A stretch of 64,000 nucleotides of DNA from Chryseobacterium sp. T16E-39 (GTDB lineage Bacteria > Bacteroidota > Bacteroidia > Flavobacteriales > Weeksellaceae), in the NCBI RefSeq assembly GCF_002216065.1, contig NZ_CP022282.1, positions 124,001 through 188,000 on the forward strand. The letters are read 5' to 3'. The position numbers and the translations under genes are program-made. This document shows positions 25,739 through 35,300 of the stretch, in pieces (within the stretch, counting starts at the first letter, position 1; each line of letters begins with the position of its first letter). The notes under the pieces were generated by a model, which was not told where the DNA came from, made no database searches, and saw nothing but the letters and a program-made list of their open reading frames with translations.

Positions 25739-27402
25739 TATGATAAAATTTGAATGGTGGATCTCCAACCTTTTTCTGTGGCACCAGAAATGAATTTCCA
25801 GTTATCTCCATAGCTTTCAGTGAGACGTGCTTTGATATATTTAAAACCATTGCCACCTGTTCTGTCTGTTATTATTTGTTGATTCTTTGCGATGGTTTCA
25901 AATACATATTGCTTACTTTCCTTTGAAGCGGAGTAATGCAATACAAAAGTAATGGTGTTTCCGGGAAGTGGTTCACTATGGGTAATGCCATTTTCCAGCA
26001 ATGTATGAATAATAGCGGGAGGGATGAGCTGTGTTTCATCTATCCCGATTTGCTCCCACCGATAATTGATTTCTTTACGGAAACCCATAACAGAAAGATG
26101 CTGACGGCAAAGCTCCAGTTCCTTTGTCACAGGGATCAGGGTTTGTTCAGAAATTTCATTCATAATGTCAAATTCTGAGGCTAATGCTTGTATAAAAAGG
26201 GCTCCTTCCTTTGGAGATTCTTCAACCCAATCCATCATCGAGGTCAGGGTGTTTCTTAAAAAATGAGGTTGAATATTCTTTTTAAGCAGTTCCAGTTGCA
26301 GCTTTGAGGATAGGAGTAAAGCATGCTGATGTTCAGCTTCAATCACGCTGGTTCTGATCGAATGCAGATAGAGCATACACAATACAATTATTGTAAAACT
26401 GATAAATAGTCCATAATCATAAAATATAAATTTAGCCACCAGAGCACTTATGATAAGGCCCACCAATAAAATAAAGCCACCCTTTTCTTTTTGAATAATA
26501 GCATTCAGGACGACGATAAAGTTGGCGATCAGCATGGCAAGGCTATAAAGGCGGGCAGTCAGGTCATAATGTCCATAATTTGATACATATAAAAATATTA
26601 ATGTTCCAAGTAAAGCAGTCATTAACCATATTCCCTTTTTAAACTTAAACTGGATGATAAAATAGGCAGGGACGAGTAGTGCATTAGCAAATGTAAGCCA
26701 GCCTATGATTTCCAGCCGTATAAAGAATTCAGAGTAAGGGATCACCACATGAAATTTCAGGTATTCCATGATCAGTAAAGCGAAGAAAAGAAGACATATG
26801 GTGCCAAAGATCAGGATATCCCAGTGTCTGCGTTTGCTGTTCAGGAAAAGAAAAAAGTAATACACTGCTGCAATAAGAAAAGCACCGGCCATCAGGTTCA
26901 TGTAGGACATAGTAACCAATGGTTTTGTCAGTAAAGAATTATAAGGGTCTATTTTAAATCCGATGCTGCGTTGGACATGCGGAAGTAAGGATTGTGAACT
27001 CCTTAAGGCAACCGTATGAAAACCGGGTGAAATCAGATGATCCGGAATCCTGAAATAACTGCTTTCTGTACCAGGTATTTCAGGTTTGCCATTTTGAGGA
27101 ATTTTTCCGTTATTCCCGATAAATACGCCATCCCAATAAACATCAAATGATCCAAAGGATTCAATCTGGAGGCCAAGGGGTAAGAATTGGTCTTCAACCT
27201 GACGGATTTCCAGATGTGTCCGGGACCAGAAGATATTGTTGCCGGTATTGCCTCTATCCTTAGTCCAGTTTTTATCATTATAGTCTTTGGAAGCCCAGGC
27301 TAAATCATCACCTGTTTTGTAAACAGGTATGGGGTCTTCCGTACGAATCACAGATGGGTTCAGTATGCCGAGAAATATCAGCAAAAACATAAAATGATGC
27401 AT
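25738..27402 (-). CDS. LytS-type sensor histidine kinase with extracytoplasmic and 7TM region
   Basis: 554 aa from the ATG at 27402; upstream in-frame codons are rejected because they would precede the signal-like MHHFMFLLIFLGIL. The order is: an extracytoplasmic galactose-binding-like domain (~25-165), about seven membrane helices (~175-355, 7TMR-DISM-like), then the His_kinase region LELLKKNIQPHFLRNTL with His380 and a C-terminal ATPase domain (ITDRTGGNGFKYIKARL). It pairs with the LytTR regulator that follows. The gene is divergent from the outer-membrane receptor at 27513. Confidence 0.88.
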   Translation of the reverse strand: MHHFMFLLIFLGILNPSVIRTEDPIPVYKTGDDLAWASKDYNDKNWTKDRGNTGNNIFWSRTHLEIRQVEDQFLPLGLQIESFGSFDVYWDGVFIGNNGKIPQNGKPEIPGTESSYFRIPDHLISPGFHTVALRSSQSLLPHVQRSIGFKIDPYNSLLTKPLVTMSYMNLMAGAFLIAAVYYFFLFLNSKRRHWDILIFGTICLLFFALLIMEYLKFHVVIPYSEFFIRLEIIGWLTFANALLVPAYFIIQFKFKKGIWLMTALLGTLIFLYVSNYGHYDLTARLYSLAMLIANFIVVLNAIIQKEKGGFILLVGLIISALVAKFIFYDYGLFISFTIIVLCMLYLHSIRTSVIEAEHQHALLLSSKLQLELLKKNIQPHFLRNTLTSMMDWVEESPKEGALFIQALASEFDIMNEISEQTLIPVTKELELCRQHLSVMGFRKEINYRWEQIGIDETQLIPPAIIHTLLENGITHSEPLPGNTITFVLHYSASKESKQYVFETIAKNQQIITDRTGGNGFKYIKARLTESYGDNWKFISGATEKGWRSTIQILS

Positions 27403-27512
27403 ATTGTAAATATACAAGGTAATTCGTAAAAAAGGATAGCCGTTTGAAAGCCTGTAGAGCAGTTCACATGTTTTTACTTCTACCGGAATGACCGGCATTC
27501 TAATTTTACATC

Positions 27513-29885
27513 ATGAAACAAATAATACTTTTTCTGATCATGGTAACTGTACAATACTCCTTTGCACAGCAGGCCCAGATAACCGGCATGATTAATGAAA
27601 ATCCATCTACTCCTTTGGCCTATGTCACTGTAATACTAACTGATAATACAGAAAAGCCTGTTGTTACCAGTATTTCTGACACAAAAGGAATATTCCGGTT
27701 GGATAATATACCTGTTGGGAATTATACAATCAGTTATAAATTGATGGGTTTTAAAACCATTATTAGACCCATAAACATTAGTCTGGGGGGGAGTGTAAAC
27801 ATTGGAACCATAGTTTTAGAGCCTGATGCAAAATTATTACAGGAAGTTGCCTTAAAAGGGCAGCGTGGATCGGTGAGTTTAAAACTTGACAAAAAAGTTT
27901 TTGAAGTCGGAAAAGATGTGCTCTCCCAATCAGGAGCGGTAACGGATCTTTTGAATATGGTCCCTTCAGTGAGTGTAAATCCTGGCGGTGGGATCAGTTT
28001 ACGGGGCAACAGCAATGTACTGGTATTGATCAACGGGAGGCGAACGGGATTAACACAGGGAAATGCGTTGGAACAATTACCTGCTGACCAGGTGGAACGG
28101 GTAGAAGTGATTACTAATCCTTCTTCCAGGTTTGATGCAGCCGGTTCGGCCGGAATCATTAATATTATCCTGAAAAAGAATAAAAAAGCAGGTTTTAGTG
28201 GTCAAATGCGTGTTGTGGGTGGTATTCCGAACGAAACCAGGATCAGTCCCAGTATTAATTTTAAATCGAATAAACTCAATTTGTTTGCTACTTATGGACT
28301 GAGATTATCCGATTATGTGGGATTATACACCATGCAACAATCTACCGGGCTTTCTGGTACACCGGTTTACCTGAATCAGCGCCAGGATGAGAACAGGCAT
28401 GATGATGCCAGATTGCTGTATTTTGGTGCAGATTACCAGATCGATGAGCATAATACAATTACTGCCGCATTTCTCCGAAATTCGACAAGGGATCATGATA
28501 AGTCAAGGCTGAACTACCTTTACTCAGACAAAAGAGGTGTGCTTGATAGTAGTTTAACTCGTAATGGAGAATCCTGGGAGAAAAGAAGCTATAATCAGCT
28601 GGAATTTAATTATACCAAAAGCTTTGATCGAACAGGTAAGAAATTGACGGTGGATATGCAATATGATTTTTGGGACAGTGACAAGGAATGGAATCTGGAA
28701 ACCAGTCGGATTTTCCCCTTACCCAATACATTTCCAACGATCAGGACAAGTTCAATCGGGGGAAGTAAAGACCTGATGATTAAAACGGATATGATACAAC
28801 CACTGGATAGTACCTCCACACTTGAATATGGATTAAAAGTAGAGGATCGCAGGGTAAACACTGATTTTATTGCTGAACAACAAAATGTTTCAGGTTGGGA
28901 GATCATTGACCAGATTGATAATCATCTTTTGTATAAAGAACTGATCGGAAGTGCCTACGTACAATTTTCCGGGAAGAAAGGTGATTTTAGCTACCAGGGA
29001 GGATTGCGTGGTGAACTTACCCGGATAGGAATTGAAGACCGAATGGGCAGTTATACCAATAATAAAAATTATGGACGTCTATTTCCAACGATCAATATGA
29101 GTTATCATTTTAACAAAGAAACCACTCTGCAGGGGAGCTACAGCAAACGGATCAACCGGCCGTCCCTGAATATGATCTATCCTTTCAATGAACTGACTGA
29201 TTTGAGTACCCGTTATGTTGGCAATCCGGATCTTAATCCATCTTATGCTCATGTATTTGAACTAGGTTTTTTAAAGAACTGGAAGACGCTTACTTTTAAT
29301 CCTTCGCTGTATTATCAAAGAAATAATGGAGTTATTGAAGATTATACCTACAGAAACCCTGATGGACTTTTCATTACAATGCCAGTCAATATCGATAAGG
29401 AAACCCGGATGGGTATGGAATTGTCGTTATTGTATAATCCTGCTAAATGGTTGCAGGTTAATGCGGAACTTAATTTATTTCATTATGCTAAAAAAGGTCT
29501 TTATCAGAATCAGATCTTCGATTATTCAGGGGACACTTTTACTTCACGGGTAAGTGCCCAATTGAAATTGAAAGATAAGCTTGCTTTCCAGACGGTATAT
29601 AATTTCCGGGGTGCTAATGCTACAGCACAAACCCATACAAATGCGGTACACAGTATTGATTTTGGATGTAGTAAAACTTTCTTAAAAGATAAGGCTACCG
29701 TTACATTTGATGTCAGTAACCTTTTTGCATTACGGAAATTAACAAGTAGTACGGTAGGATCAGATTACGTAATCAATCAGATGAATATTCCTAATGCTGC
29801 GCGATATAGGTTGACACTGGTCTATCGTCTTAATCTAAAAGATAATCAGAATGTGAGACAGGCAAAAAGTGGAAATCGGGATTAA
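27513..29885 (+). CDS. outer membrane beta-barrel family protein (TonB-dependent receptor-like)
   Basis: A 790-aa protein. A signal peptide (to SFAQ, ~19) is followed by a carboxypeptidase-regulatory-like domain (~22-105), a plug-like region (~130-215, with GISLRGNSNVLVLINGRR and QVERVEVITNPSSRFDAAGSAGIINI) and a long beta-barrel of the OMP_b-brl_3 type to the C-terminus. It has no SusD partner, so the substrate is unlikely to be a SusCD glycan. It shares an intergenic region of 110 bp with the two-component system, a common sign of control by that pair. Confidence 0.86.
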   Translation: MKQIILFLIMVTVQYSFAQQAQITGMINENPSTPLAYVTVILTDNTEKPVVTSISDTKGIFRLDNIPVGNYTISYKLMGFKTIIRPINISLGGSVNIGTIVLEPDAKLLQEVALKGQRGSVSLKLDKKVFEVGKDVLSQSGAVTDLLNMVPSVSVNPGGGISLRGNSNVLVLINGRRTGLTQGNALEQLPADQVERVEVITNPSSRFDAAGSAGIINIILKKNKKAGFSGQMRVVGGIPNETRISPSINFKSNKLNLFATYGLRLSDYVGLYTMQQSTGLSGTPVYLNQRQDENRHDDARLLYFGADYQIDEHNTITAAFLRNSTRDHDKSRLNYLYSDKRGVLDSSLTRNGESWEKRSYNQLEFNYTKSFDRTGKKLTVDMQYDFWDSDKEWNLETSRIFPLPNTFPTIRTSSIGGSKDLMIKTDMIQPLDSTSTLEYGLKVEDRRVNTDFIAEQQNVSGWEIIDQIDNHLLYKELIGSAYVQFSGKKGDFSYQGGLRGELTRIGIEDRMGSYTNNKNYGRLFPTINMSYHFNKETTLQGSYSKRINRPSLNMIYPFNELTDLSTRYVGNPDLNPSYAHVFELGFLKNWKTLTFNPSLYYQRNNGVIEDYTYRNPDGLFITMPVNIDKETRMGMELSLLYNPAKWLQVNAELNLFHYAKKGLYQNQIFDYSGDTFTSRVSAQLKLKDKLAFQTVYNFRGANATAQTHTNAVHSIDFGCSKTFLKDKATVTFDVSNLFALRKLTSSTVGSDYVINQMNIPNAARYRLTLVYRLNLKDNQNVRQAKSGNRD

Positions 29886-29918
29886 AGAAATCTCATCATG
29901 TCAGAAACTGATCTTAAT

Positions 29919-30389
29919 TTAGCATTTTAGAATAAAGCCAAGACCCATTTTAAAGTTGGTATTATAAAGAGACGAAGGCATTTTTTTCTTTTTTAAATAA
30001 TTAAGTATTAAGCTGTCTAATTCTTTACGCTGTTTTTTAGTCAAATTGCATTCTATAGCCTCATAATCCTTATTCATCTTTAATAATTGACCCGTGTCAT
30101 TGATATGAAAAATATAAACCAGCCTTAATTTTCTGCAAGGAGTGCAGCCCACTGAAATTCTATGTTTTATCAAGTACGGCGAGATACATTTTCCCATAAC
30201 ATCATCATTGATAACAGACCAATCCAATGTTTGAAGATCGTTTAATTCATTTGTTTTGACGGTTGCTTTTGGACTTGTTGTTTTCGGGGCTGCCGATGGG
30301 GTATGGTTGAGTGATTTTTTATCCTTTTCACAACTGAACAGGAGGAGCAATAGGCAAAAAGAAAATAGGATTGAGGGTATTGCTTTCAT
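29919..30389 (-). CDS. lipoprotein of unknown function
   Basis: A 156-aa protein with a lipobox N-terminus (PSILFSFCLLLLLFSC), then a Ser/Pro/Lys/Thr-rich linker (~25-50). The mature part has a Cys cluster KCISPYLIKHRISVGCTPCRKL and a basic Lys-rich helix near the C-terminus. The Cys pattern does not match any family I know. Expected on the periplasmic face of a membrane. It converges with the preceding receptor gene. Confidence 0.65.
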   Translation of the reverse strand: MKAIPSILFSFCLLLLLFSCEKDKKSLNHTPSAAPKTTSPKATVKTNELNDLQTLDWSVINDDVMGKCISPYLIKHRISVGCTPCRKLRLVYIFHINDTGQLLKMNKDYEAIECNLTKKQRKELDSLILNYLKKKKMPSSLYNTNFKMGLGFILKC

Positions 30390-30661
30390 AATATGTTGAC
30401 AAAATTGGTAAACACTTTAATTTTCTGATAGAAACCTTTTTAGCTATTGTAAGATTCTGATAGGAGCGAATAAAATATCATGTAAATTTATAAAACAATT
30501 ATTAAGAATATCATGCTATTTCATATAAGTTGTTGATATATAATCTTGTTCATCTTTCATTTCTGCTGTTTATGAATATAAGCCAGTTCCTTTAATCATG
30601 TACTTTGAATATTTTGGCGCCAACATCTCAAGACATTTTATTATTTTTATAGAAAATAAAC

Positions 30662-31090
30662 ATGATGACCGACTGTATTTTTTGTAAAATAATCAACAGA
30701 GAACTTCCCGCCAGTATTATTCATGAAGATGATCATGTGATTGCTTTTATGGACATACAACCCGTTAATCCGGGGCACATATTGGTCGTTCCAAAAGTTC
30801 ACAAAGAACTTATTGCGGAAGTTGATGAGGACTTAACTTCCAGGATGTTTAAGATCGCAGCTAAAATTAATCGTGCGATCAGAAAATCGAATATACATTC
30901 TGAGGGTATTAATTATTTTCTTGCGGATGGTGAGGCGGCTGGACAGGAAGTTTTTCATACCCATCTGCATATTTTTCCAAGATTCCGGAATGATGGTTTT
31001 GGGCTGAGGTTCAGCGAAAATTACACCCAGCTGCCACAACGGGAAGAACTGGATGAAATTTGCGTAACGATTAAGGAATCGATGGAATAG
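30662..31090 (+). CDS. HIT family protein
   Basis: A 142-aa protein with zinc-ligand-like IFCKII at the start, PVNPGHILVVPKVH and the histidine triad HTHLHIFPR (His99, His101, His103). It should act as a nucleotide hydrolase or transferase (HINT-like) in the cytoplasm. ATG codons at 30662 and 30665 are in frame; either can be the start. Confidence 0.92.
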   Translation: MMTDCIFCKIINRELPASIIHEDDHVIAFMDIQPVNPGHILVVPKVHKELIAEVDEDLTSRMFKIAAKINRAIRKSNIHSEGINYFLADGEAAGQEVFHTHLHIFPRFRNDGFGLRFSENYTQLPQREELDEICVTIKESME

Positions 31091-31116
31091 TAAGTCTTCA
31101 AACGGCGTTATTATGA

Positions 31117-32790
31117 TTAAAGGACGGCAGGAAGGATATATTTTTCCAGCATTTTTGCTACTTGAGGGTGCGCATAATTTTGTCCATATGCACTCGCTGT
31201 AATAACAATTACTAAAGGCTGGTCCTTAAAAATAAGGATGTAATTTCCTCCATTACCTGCACAGTAGAATGCTTCCACCTTTTTACTGCCTGTATCAAAG
31301 GTTTTGTTCCAAAAAAGATAGCTGTAATACTCGTCCTTTCTGTCTTGAATTTTAACCTGTTTTGTGAGAGTCTTTTTTACCCAATCCTGGGGTATGATTT
31401 GTTTTCCATTCCAGATTCCATTGTTTTTATAAAGCTGCCCGTATTTTGCAAAATCCAATGCATTCATTTGAATACTCCCGGCTGTGTTTGGGATGTTCTG
31501 CGGAGTATATTGCCATTTGTAATTTTTAATTCCTAAAGGATGAAAGAGTTTTTCTTCTGCAAATTTTTCTAAACTCGATGGAACCGATTGGTTGATGATG
31601 TCTCCAAGGACGATCACACCTGCGGTAAAGTAATGCCAGTTATTTTTTAAAGCCGGATTATAGGGCAGATTCATTGTAAAATCAACCCAATTATTGGTTG
31701 GATACATATTTTCTTCATTTCCTGGAGAGTTTTCATTTCCATCATCTCCATCAAACCCTGATGACATCGTTAAAAGCTCTTTAATCGTTGCGTTGTCTTT
31801 TCCTGAAGAAAATTGATAAGACTGTAGATTATAAAAGGCGTCCAATTTTTGATTTTCATCTTTAATGAAATGATCACCAATTGCTATTCCCATTAAGGTT
31901 GAGGCGAAAGATTTTCCAACAGATCTTGGGTCGTGCAATGTGCTTCTGTTTTCCCCGTTAAAATATTCTTCAATCTGTATTTTTCCATCATTAATGACAA
32001 CGATGCTGTTGATTTGTTTAAAAATACCTTCATCAATAGAGCCTTTCAGTTCTTTTATTTTGTTTTCATTGAATTTTTTAGAGGAAACTTCAAGACCTTC
32101 ATAAGGAGTGGGTTTGTTGAGTAAAATGGAGTTGATGTCAATTTTAGGATGGCGTAACACCTGTAAGATCAATTCACCTTTTGCCAGTACAGGACTGACT
32201 TTAGTTTCATTATTTATATGGACATAAGCCCGGATTTCCATGCGCAGGTGATGCTGGCCATCCTTTAATGCTTCCTCTCCGCCGTTTGCCATAAATCTGT
32301 TCCAAAAAGACTCACTCCACGATCCCTGACCATTCGTATTATTGATCAACGGTCTGTTGAGTACGACGGCAGTATCCTGCACTTTCTGATAGGGAGCACC
32401 AGGTAAAAGATTACTTTTATAAATTTCCTTATTATCTATCCAAAGTGTGAATTGATAATTTCCTTTTCTGAATAAGGAGTCTTTGACAATATTTGGAGAA
32501 AGTTTCGATTTGTAGGTTGTAAGAGGATGATCAAAGAAAGCGATAAACGAAAGATCACTTTTGTTGGTCAATGTGTATTTTTTGATCAGATCATTTTCTT
32601 TAATCTGTTTTGCGTTTTTAAATGATGACAGGAATGCTATTTTTCCAATATTTTCAGAGTACAGCTCACTGCCTGAATCTGATGGGGAAGAAAGGTTGTT
32701 CTGGGCATTGGCCTTTTGAACAAACGCTAGGAAAATAGTACAGAGTAAAATTATATTTTTCACAGGATTAAAGATTATTGACTTCTGCAA
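31117..32790 (-). CDS. serine hydrolase (class C beta-lactamase-like fold) with N-terminal extension
   Basis: A 557-aa secreted protein with a signal peptide (IILLCTIFLAFVQKANAQ). A ~200-aa beta-rich N-terminal region is unlike the beta-lactamase fold. The catalytic domain begins near 235 with the SxxK motif SVGK (Ser290, Lys293). The later blocks TMSSGFDG and YCAGNGGNYILIF are typical of esterase/peptidase-like penicillin-binding-protein-fold hydrolases. True beta-lactamase activity is not implied. First of four such proteins in this 9-kb stretch. Confidence 0.85.
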   Translation of the reverse strand: MQKSIIFNPVKNIILLCTIFLAFVQKANAQNNLSSPSDSGSELYSENIGKIAFLSSFKNAKQIKENDLIKKYTLTNKSDLSFIAFFDHPLTTYKSKLSPNIVKDSLFRKGNYQFTLWIDNKEIYKSNLLPGAPYQKVQDTAVVLNRPLINNTNGQGSWSESFWNRFMANGGEEALKDGQHHLRMEIRAYVHINNETKVSPVLAKGELILQVLRHPKIDINSILLNKPTPYEGLEVSSKKFNENKIKELKGSIDEGIFKQINSIVVINDGKIQIEEYFNGENRSTLHDPRSVGKSFASTLMGIAIGDHFIKDENQKLDAFYNLQSYQFSSGKDNATIKELLTMSSGFDGDDGNENSPGNEENMYPTNNWVDFTMNLPYNPALKNNWHYFTAGVIVLGDIINQSVPSSLEKFAEEKLFHPLGIKNYKWQYTPQNIPNTAGSIQMNALDFAKYGQLYKNNGIWNGKQIIPQDWVKKTLTKQVKIQDRKDEYYSYLFWNKTFDTGSKKVEAFYCAGNGGNYILIFKDQPLVIVITASAYGQNYAHPQVAKMLEKYILPAVL

Positions 32791-32897
32791 ATCTCATGAA
32801 AAAACAGGAAGAAAAATAGAACAAAATTAACATCTCCCTTTATGTATAATAAAAATTGATGTCTGTTGAGATGTGAAAAATTGTAACCAAAATGAAT

Positions 32898-32905
32898 TAC
32901 ATTTG
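32898..32905 (+). promoter_or_regulatory. -7 box of the DUF2071 gene
   Basis: TACATTTG fits TAnnTTTG, 40 bp before the start codon. A good -33 is missing, so the promoter may need help. Confidence 0.45.
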
Positions 32906-32945
32906 TTTTGAATAGAGAAGGTGATACACTAAAAAAAATACAGAA

Positions 32946-33656
32946 ATGAAACTGCCTACCATACATGGATATATAGACCGAAGGATATTGATCAATTTTA
33001 CAGCTGATCCCAAGATTGTAGAAAAAATTGTTCCCTCTCCGTTCAGACCGAAATTGTATAAAAATAAAGCAATAGTAGGTATTTGTCTTATCAGGCTTAA
33101 AAATATAAAAGCGTTTGGGTTACCAGATTTTATGGGTTTTGGTTCTGAAAATGGAGCCCATCGTATCGCCGTAGAATGGGATGAAAATGGTGAACTGAAA
33201 TCAGGAGTTTACATTCCGCGCAGAGATACTTCATCCAGAATAAACAGCCTTGTAGGAGGACGCATTTTTCCGGGTAAGCATTATCATGCAAAGTTTAATG
33301 TAAAGGAGAAAGATCAAAATTATCATATCGATTTTACAAGCTCCGATCAATTAGTTACTTCAATCGATGCAAAAGAAGCTTTAACCTTTGATACCCATTC
33401 AATATTTGAAACTTTGGAACAGGTGTCAGATTTTTTTCAAGAAGGAAGCCTGGGGTACTCCCCAAATAAAGATAAGTTTGAGGGACTTCAGCTGAACACT
33501 TATCAATGGGAGATGAAGCCGTTGGAGGTTTTGGATGTAAAGTCAACTTTTTATGAAAATGAACACCTTTTCCCAAAAGGTTCTATAGCCTTTGATAATG
33601 CATTATTAATGACCAATATTGAACATACATGGCATACAATGCCCAATAAATTCTAA
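32946..33656 (+). CDS. DUF2071 family protein
   Basis: A 236-aa cytoplasmic protein: TIHGYIDRRILINFTADPKIVEKIVPSPFRPKLY at the start, IVGICLIRLKNIKAFGLP and VYIPRRDTSSRINSLVGGRIFPGKHYHAKF are typical of the DUF2071 (acetoacetate-decarboxylase-like) family. No catalytic role is assigned. The TfoX gene follows after 28 bp on the same strand, and the two are likely co-transcribed. Confidence 0.82.
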   Translation: MKLPTIHGYIDRRILINFTADPKIVEKIVPSPFRPKLYKNKAIVGICLIRLKNIKAFGLPDFMGFGSENGAHRIAVEWDENGELKSGVYIPRRDTSSRINSLVGGRIFPGKHYHAKFNVKEKDQNYHIDFTSSDQLVTSIDAKEALTFDTHSIFETLEQVSDFFQEGSLGYSPNKDKFEGLQLNTYQWEMKPLEVLDVKSTFYENEHLFPKGSIAFDNALLMTNIEHTWHTMPNKF

Positions 33657-33684
33657 GTGATATATAAAATCAAAAAGACAGATT

Positions 33685-34020
33685 ATGTATAATGAAACAC
33701 TCGTCAACCGGATACGTGAAGCCTTAATAAATGAGAAAGATGTCGTTGAAAAAAAGATGTTTCAGGGACTGAGTTTTATGGTGGATGATAAGCTGTGTAT
33801 TGGAGTTCGTAATGATGAAATCCTATGCAGGATCGATCATGAACAAGCGGAATTAGAATTGGAAAAAGAATATTGCCGTCCGATGATACATGGTCAAAGG
33901 ATCGCGAAGGGGTATATTTTTGTCAGTGAAGATGGATATCACCGGAATAAGGATTTCCAATACTATATAGACCTTTGTCTAGATTACAATAAAATTGTGC
34001 AGAAAGCTAAAAAGAAATAA
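33685..34020 (+). CDS. TfoX/Sxy N-terminal domain protein
   Basis: A 111-aa protein matching the TfoX_N domain alone: NRIREALINEKDVVEKKMFQGLSFMVDDKLCIGV, then MIHGQRIAKGYIFVSEDG. Full TfoX/Sxy also has a C-terminal domain, absent here. In gamma-proteobacteria TfoX induces competence, but single-domain forms like this are common elsewhere and of unknown function. Confidence 0.85.
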   Translation: MYNETLVNRIREALINEKDVVEKKMFQGLSFMVDDKLCIGVRNDEILCRIDHEQAELELEKEYCRPMIHGQRIAKGYIFVSEDGYHRNKDFQYYIDLCLDYNKIVQKAKKK

Positions 34021-34062
34021 TCTCTGCATACTTACAAAAGAGACAGAAAAAATAAGTTCTTT

Positions 34063-35115
34063 CTATTTACCAATAACCATAAACTGATCCAACCTTTTAG
34101 CAAGTTCCCCCTGTTTACAGCCGGCAATAAAATACACAAATCCCACTTTTGAATCTTTGTAAAACTGAAACAATGAGTTGTAACAGTTACCATTGCTGCC
34201 CCCGTGAGAATACTTTAAGCCGTATGGTGTCTGCTCAACATACACACCTAATCCCATGGAAATTTTCAGGTTCGGATCCATATCCTCTTCATGAATTTCT
34301 ACTTGTGGGACAGCCATAGCCTGGAAGATACTCCCTGGGATATAGCTTTCCTTTAAAGACTCAATTACAAATTGAGCATATTGCTTAGGTTCGGTGTAAA
34401 GGCTGTAAGAGGGATGTGGCTTTAGATAAGGTTCATTTCGGGCTCTTTCACTGTTGTTATCTTTTACTCCATCCGCCAGGTGTTGCTTTACATAGTCATT
34501 GTATACCAGTGAAGAATTTTTCATAGACATCGGTTTCAATACATACTTTTCAACCAGTTCATTTACTTTTTTGCCTGTTAAATGTTCTACAACAAGACCA
34601 AGATATTCATAACCTTCACCTGAGTACCCGAATTTGGTTCCGGGAGTAAAGTTAATGGTCAGCTTATTATTTTCTCTCCAGTTCGGAAATCCTGTAGTAT
34701 GATCAAGAACCATTTTTGCGGTTATAAGCTTATATCGGTCGTCGTAGGCAATATCAGGATAAGGGTAATATTGGTAAAGGGGGGTATCCAAATTAAGTAC
34801 TCCTTCCTTGACAAGTTGAAGAACGGTATAGGCAAATATCGGTTTGGTCATCGACGCAGCTTCAAAGAGTGTATTTTTGTCGACTGGTTCCTGTTGGGCA
34901 TTCATCATTCCGGTGGATTTCGAATATACGATTTTATTGTCCTTGATTACTGCTACTGATAATGCGGATATTTGCAGAGAATCCATTTGTTTTTTAATAA
35001 AAGCGTCCATTTCTTTAGAAGATACGTCCTTACCTTTAACGGTTTTAATTTGCGCGGATATGTTTTGACAGGCAAAAGCAAACATACAGATGATACAGAT
35101 ATTAAAATTTTTCAT
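34063..35115 (-). CDS. serine hydrolase (class C beta-lactamase-like fold)
   Basis: A 350-aa secreted protein (signal to QNISAQ, ~22). SxxK is Ser88-M-T-Lys91 (ASMTKPIF); the second motif is Tyr163 in FGYSGEGYEYLG; the third is SHGGSNGNCYNSL. All three catalytic blocks are in place, which supports an active penicillin-binding-protein-like hydrolase or esterase. It is divergent from the related gene at 35301 and separated by 185 bp. Confidence 0.88.
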   Translation of the reverse strand: MKNFNICIICMFAFACQNISAQIKTVKGKDVSSKEMDAFIKKQMDSLQISALSVAVIKDNKIVYSKSTGMMNAQQEPVDKNTLFEAASMTKPIFAYTVLQLVKEGVLNLDTPLYQYYPYPDIAYDDRYKLITAKMVLDHTTGFPNWRENNKLTINFTPGTKFGYSGEGYEYLGLVVEHLTGKKVNELVEKYVLKPMSMKNSSLVYNDYVKQHLADGVKDNNSERARNEPYLKPHPSYSLYTEPKQYAQFVIESLKESYIPGSIFQAMAVPQVEIHEEDMDPNLKISMGLGVYVEQTPYGLKYSHGGSNGNCYNSLFQFYKDSKVGFVYFIAGCKQGELAKRLDQFMVIGK

Positions 35116-35300
35116 GTATTTCTTTTTATTAAAGTTAAGCTACTCATTAAAATTTGAATCTACTTATTAACAAGACAATTATAAATGTATAATGGTTACA
35201 GACAAAATATTGTTTTATTATTTTAAAGAATAGGATAAAAAATAAGGTATTTAATATTCATAAAAGTTACTTATTTTTAATACACCAAATCTACAATACC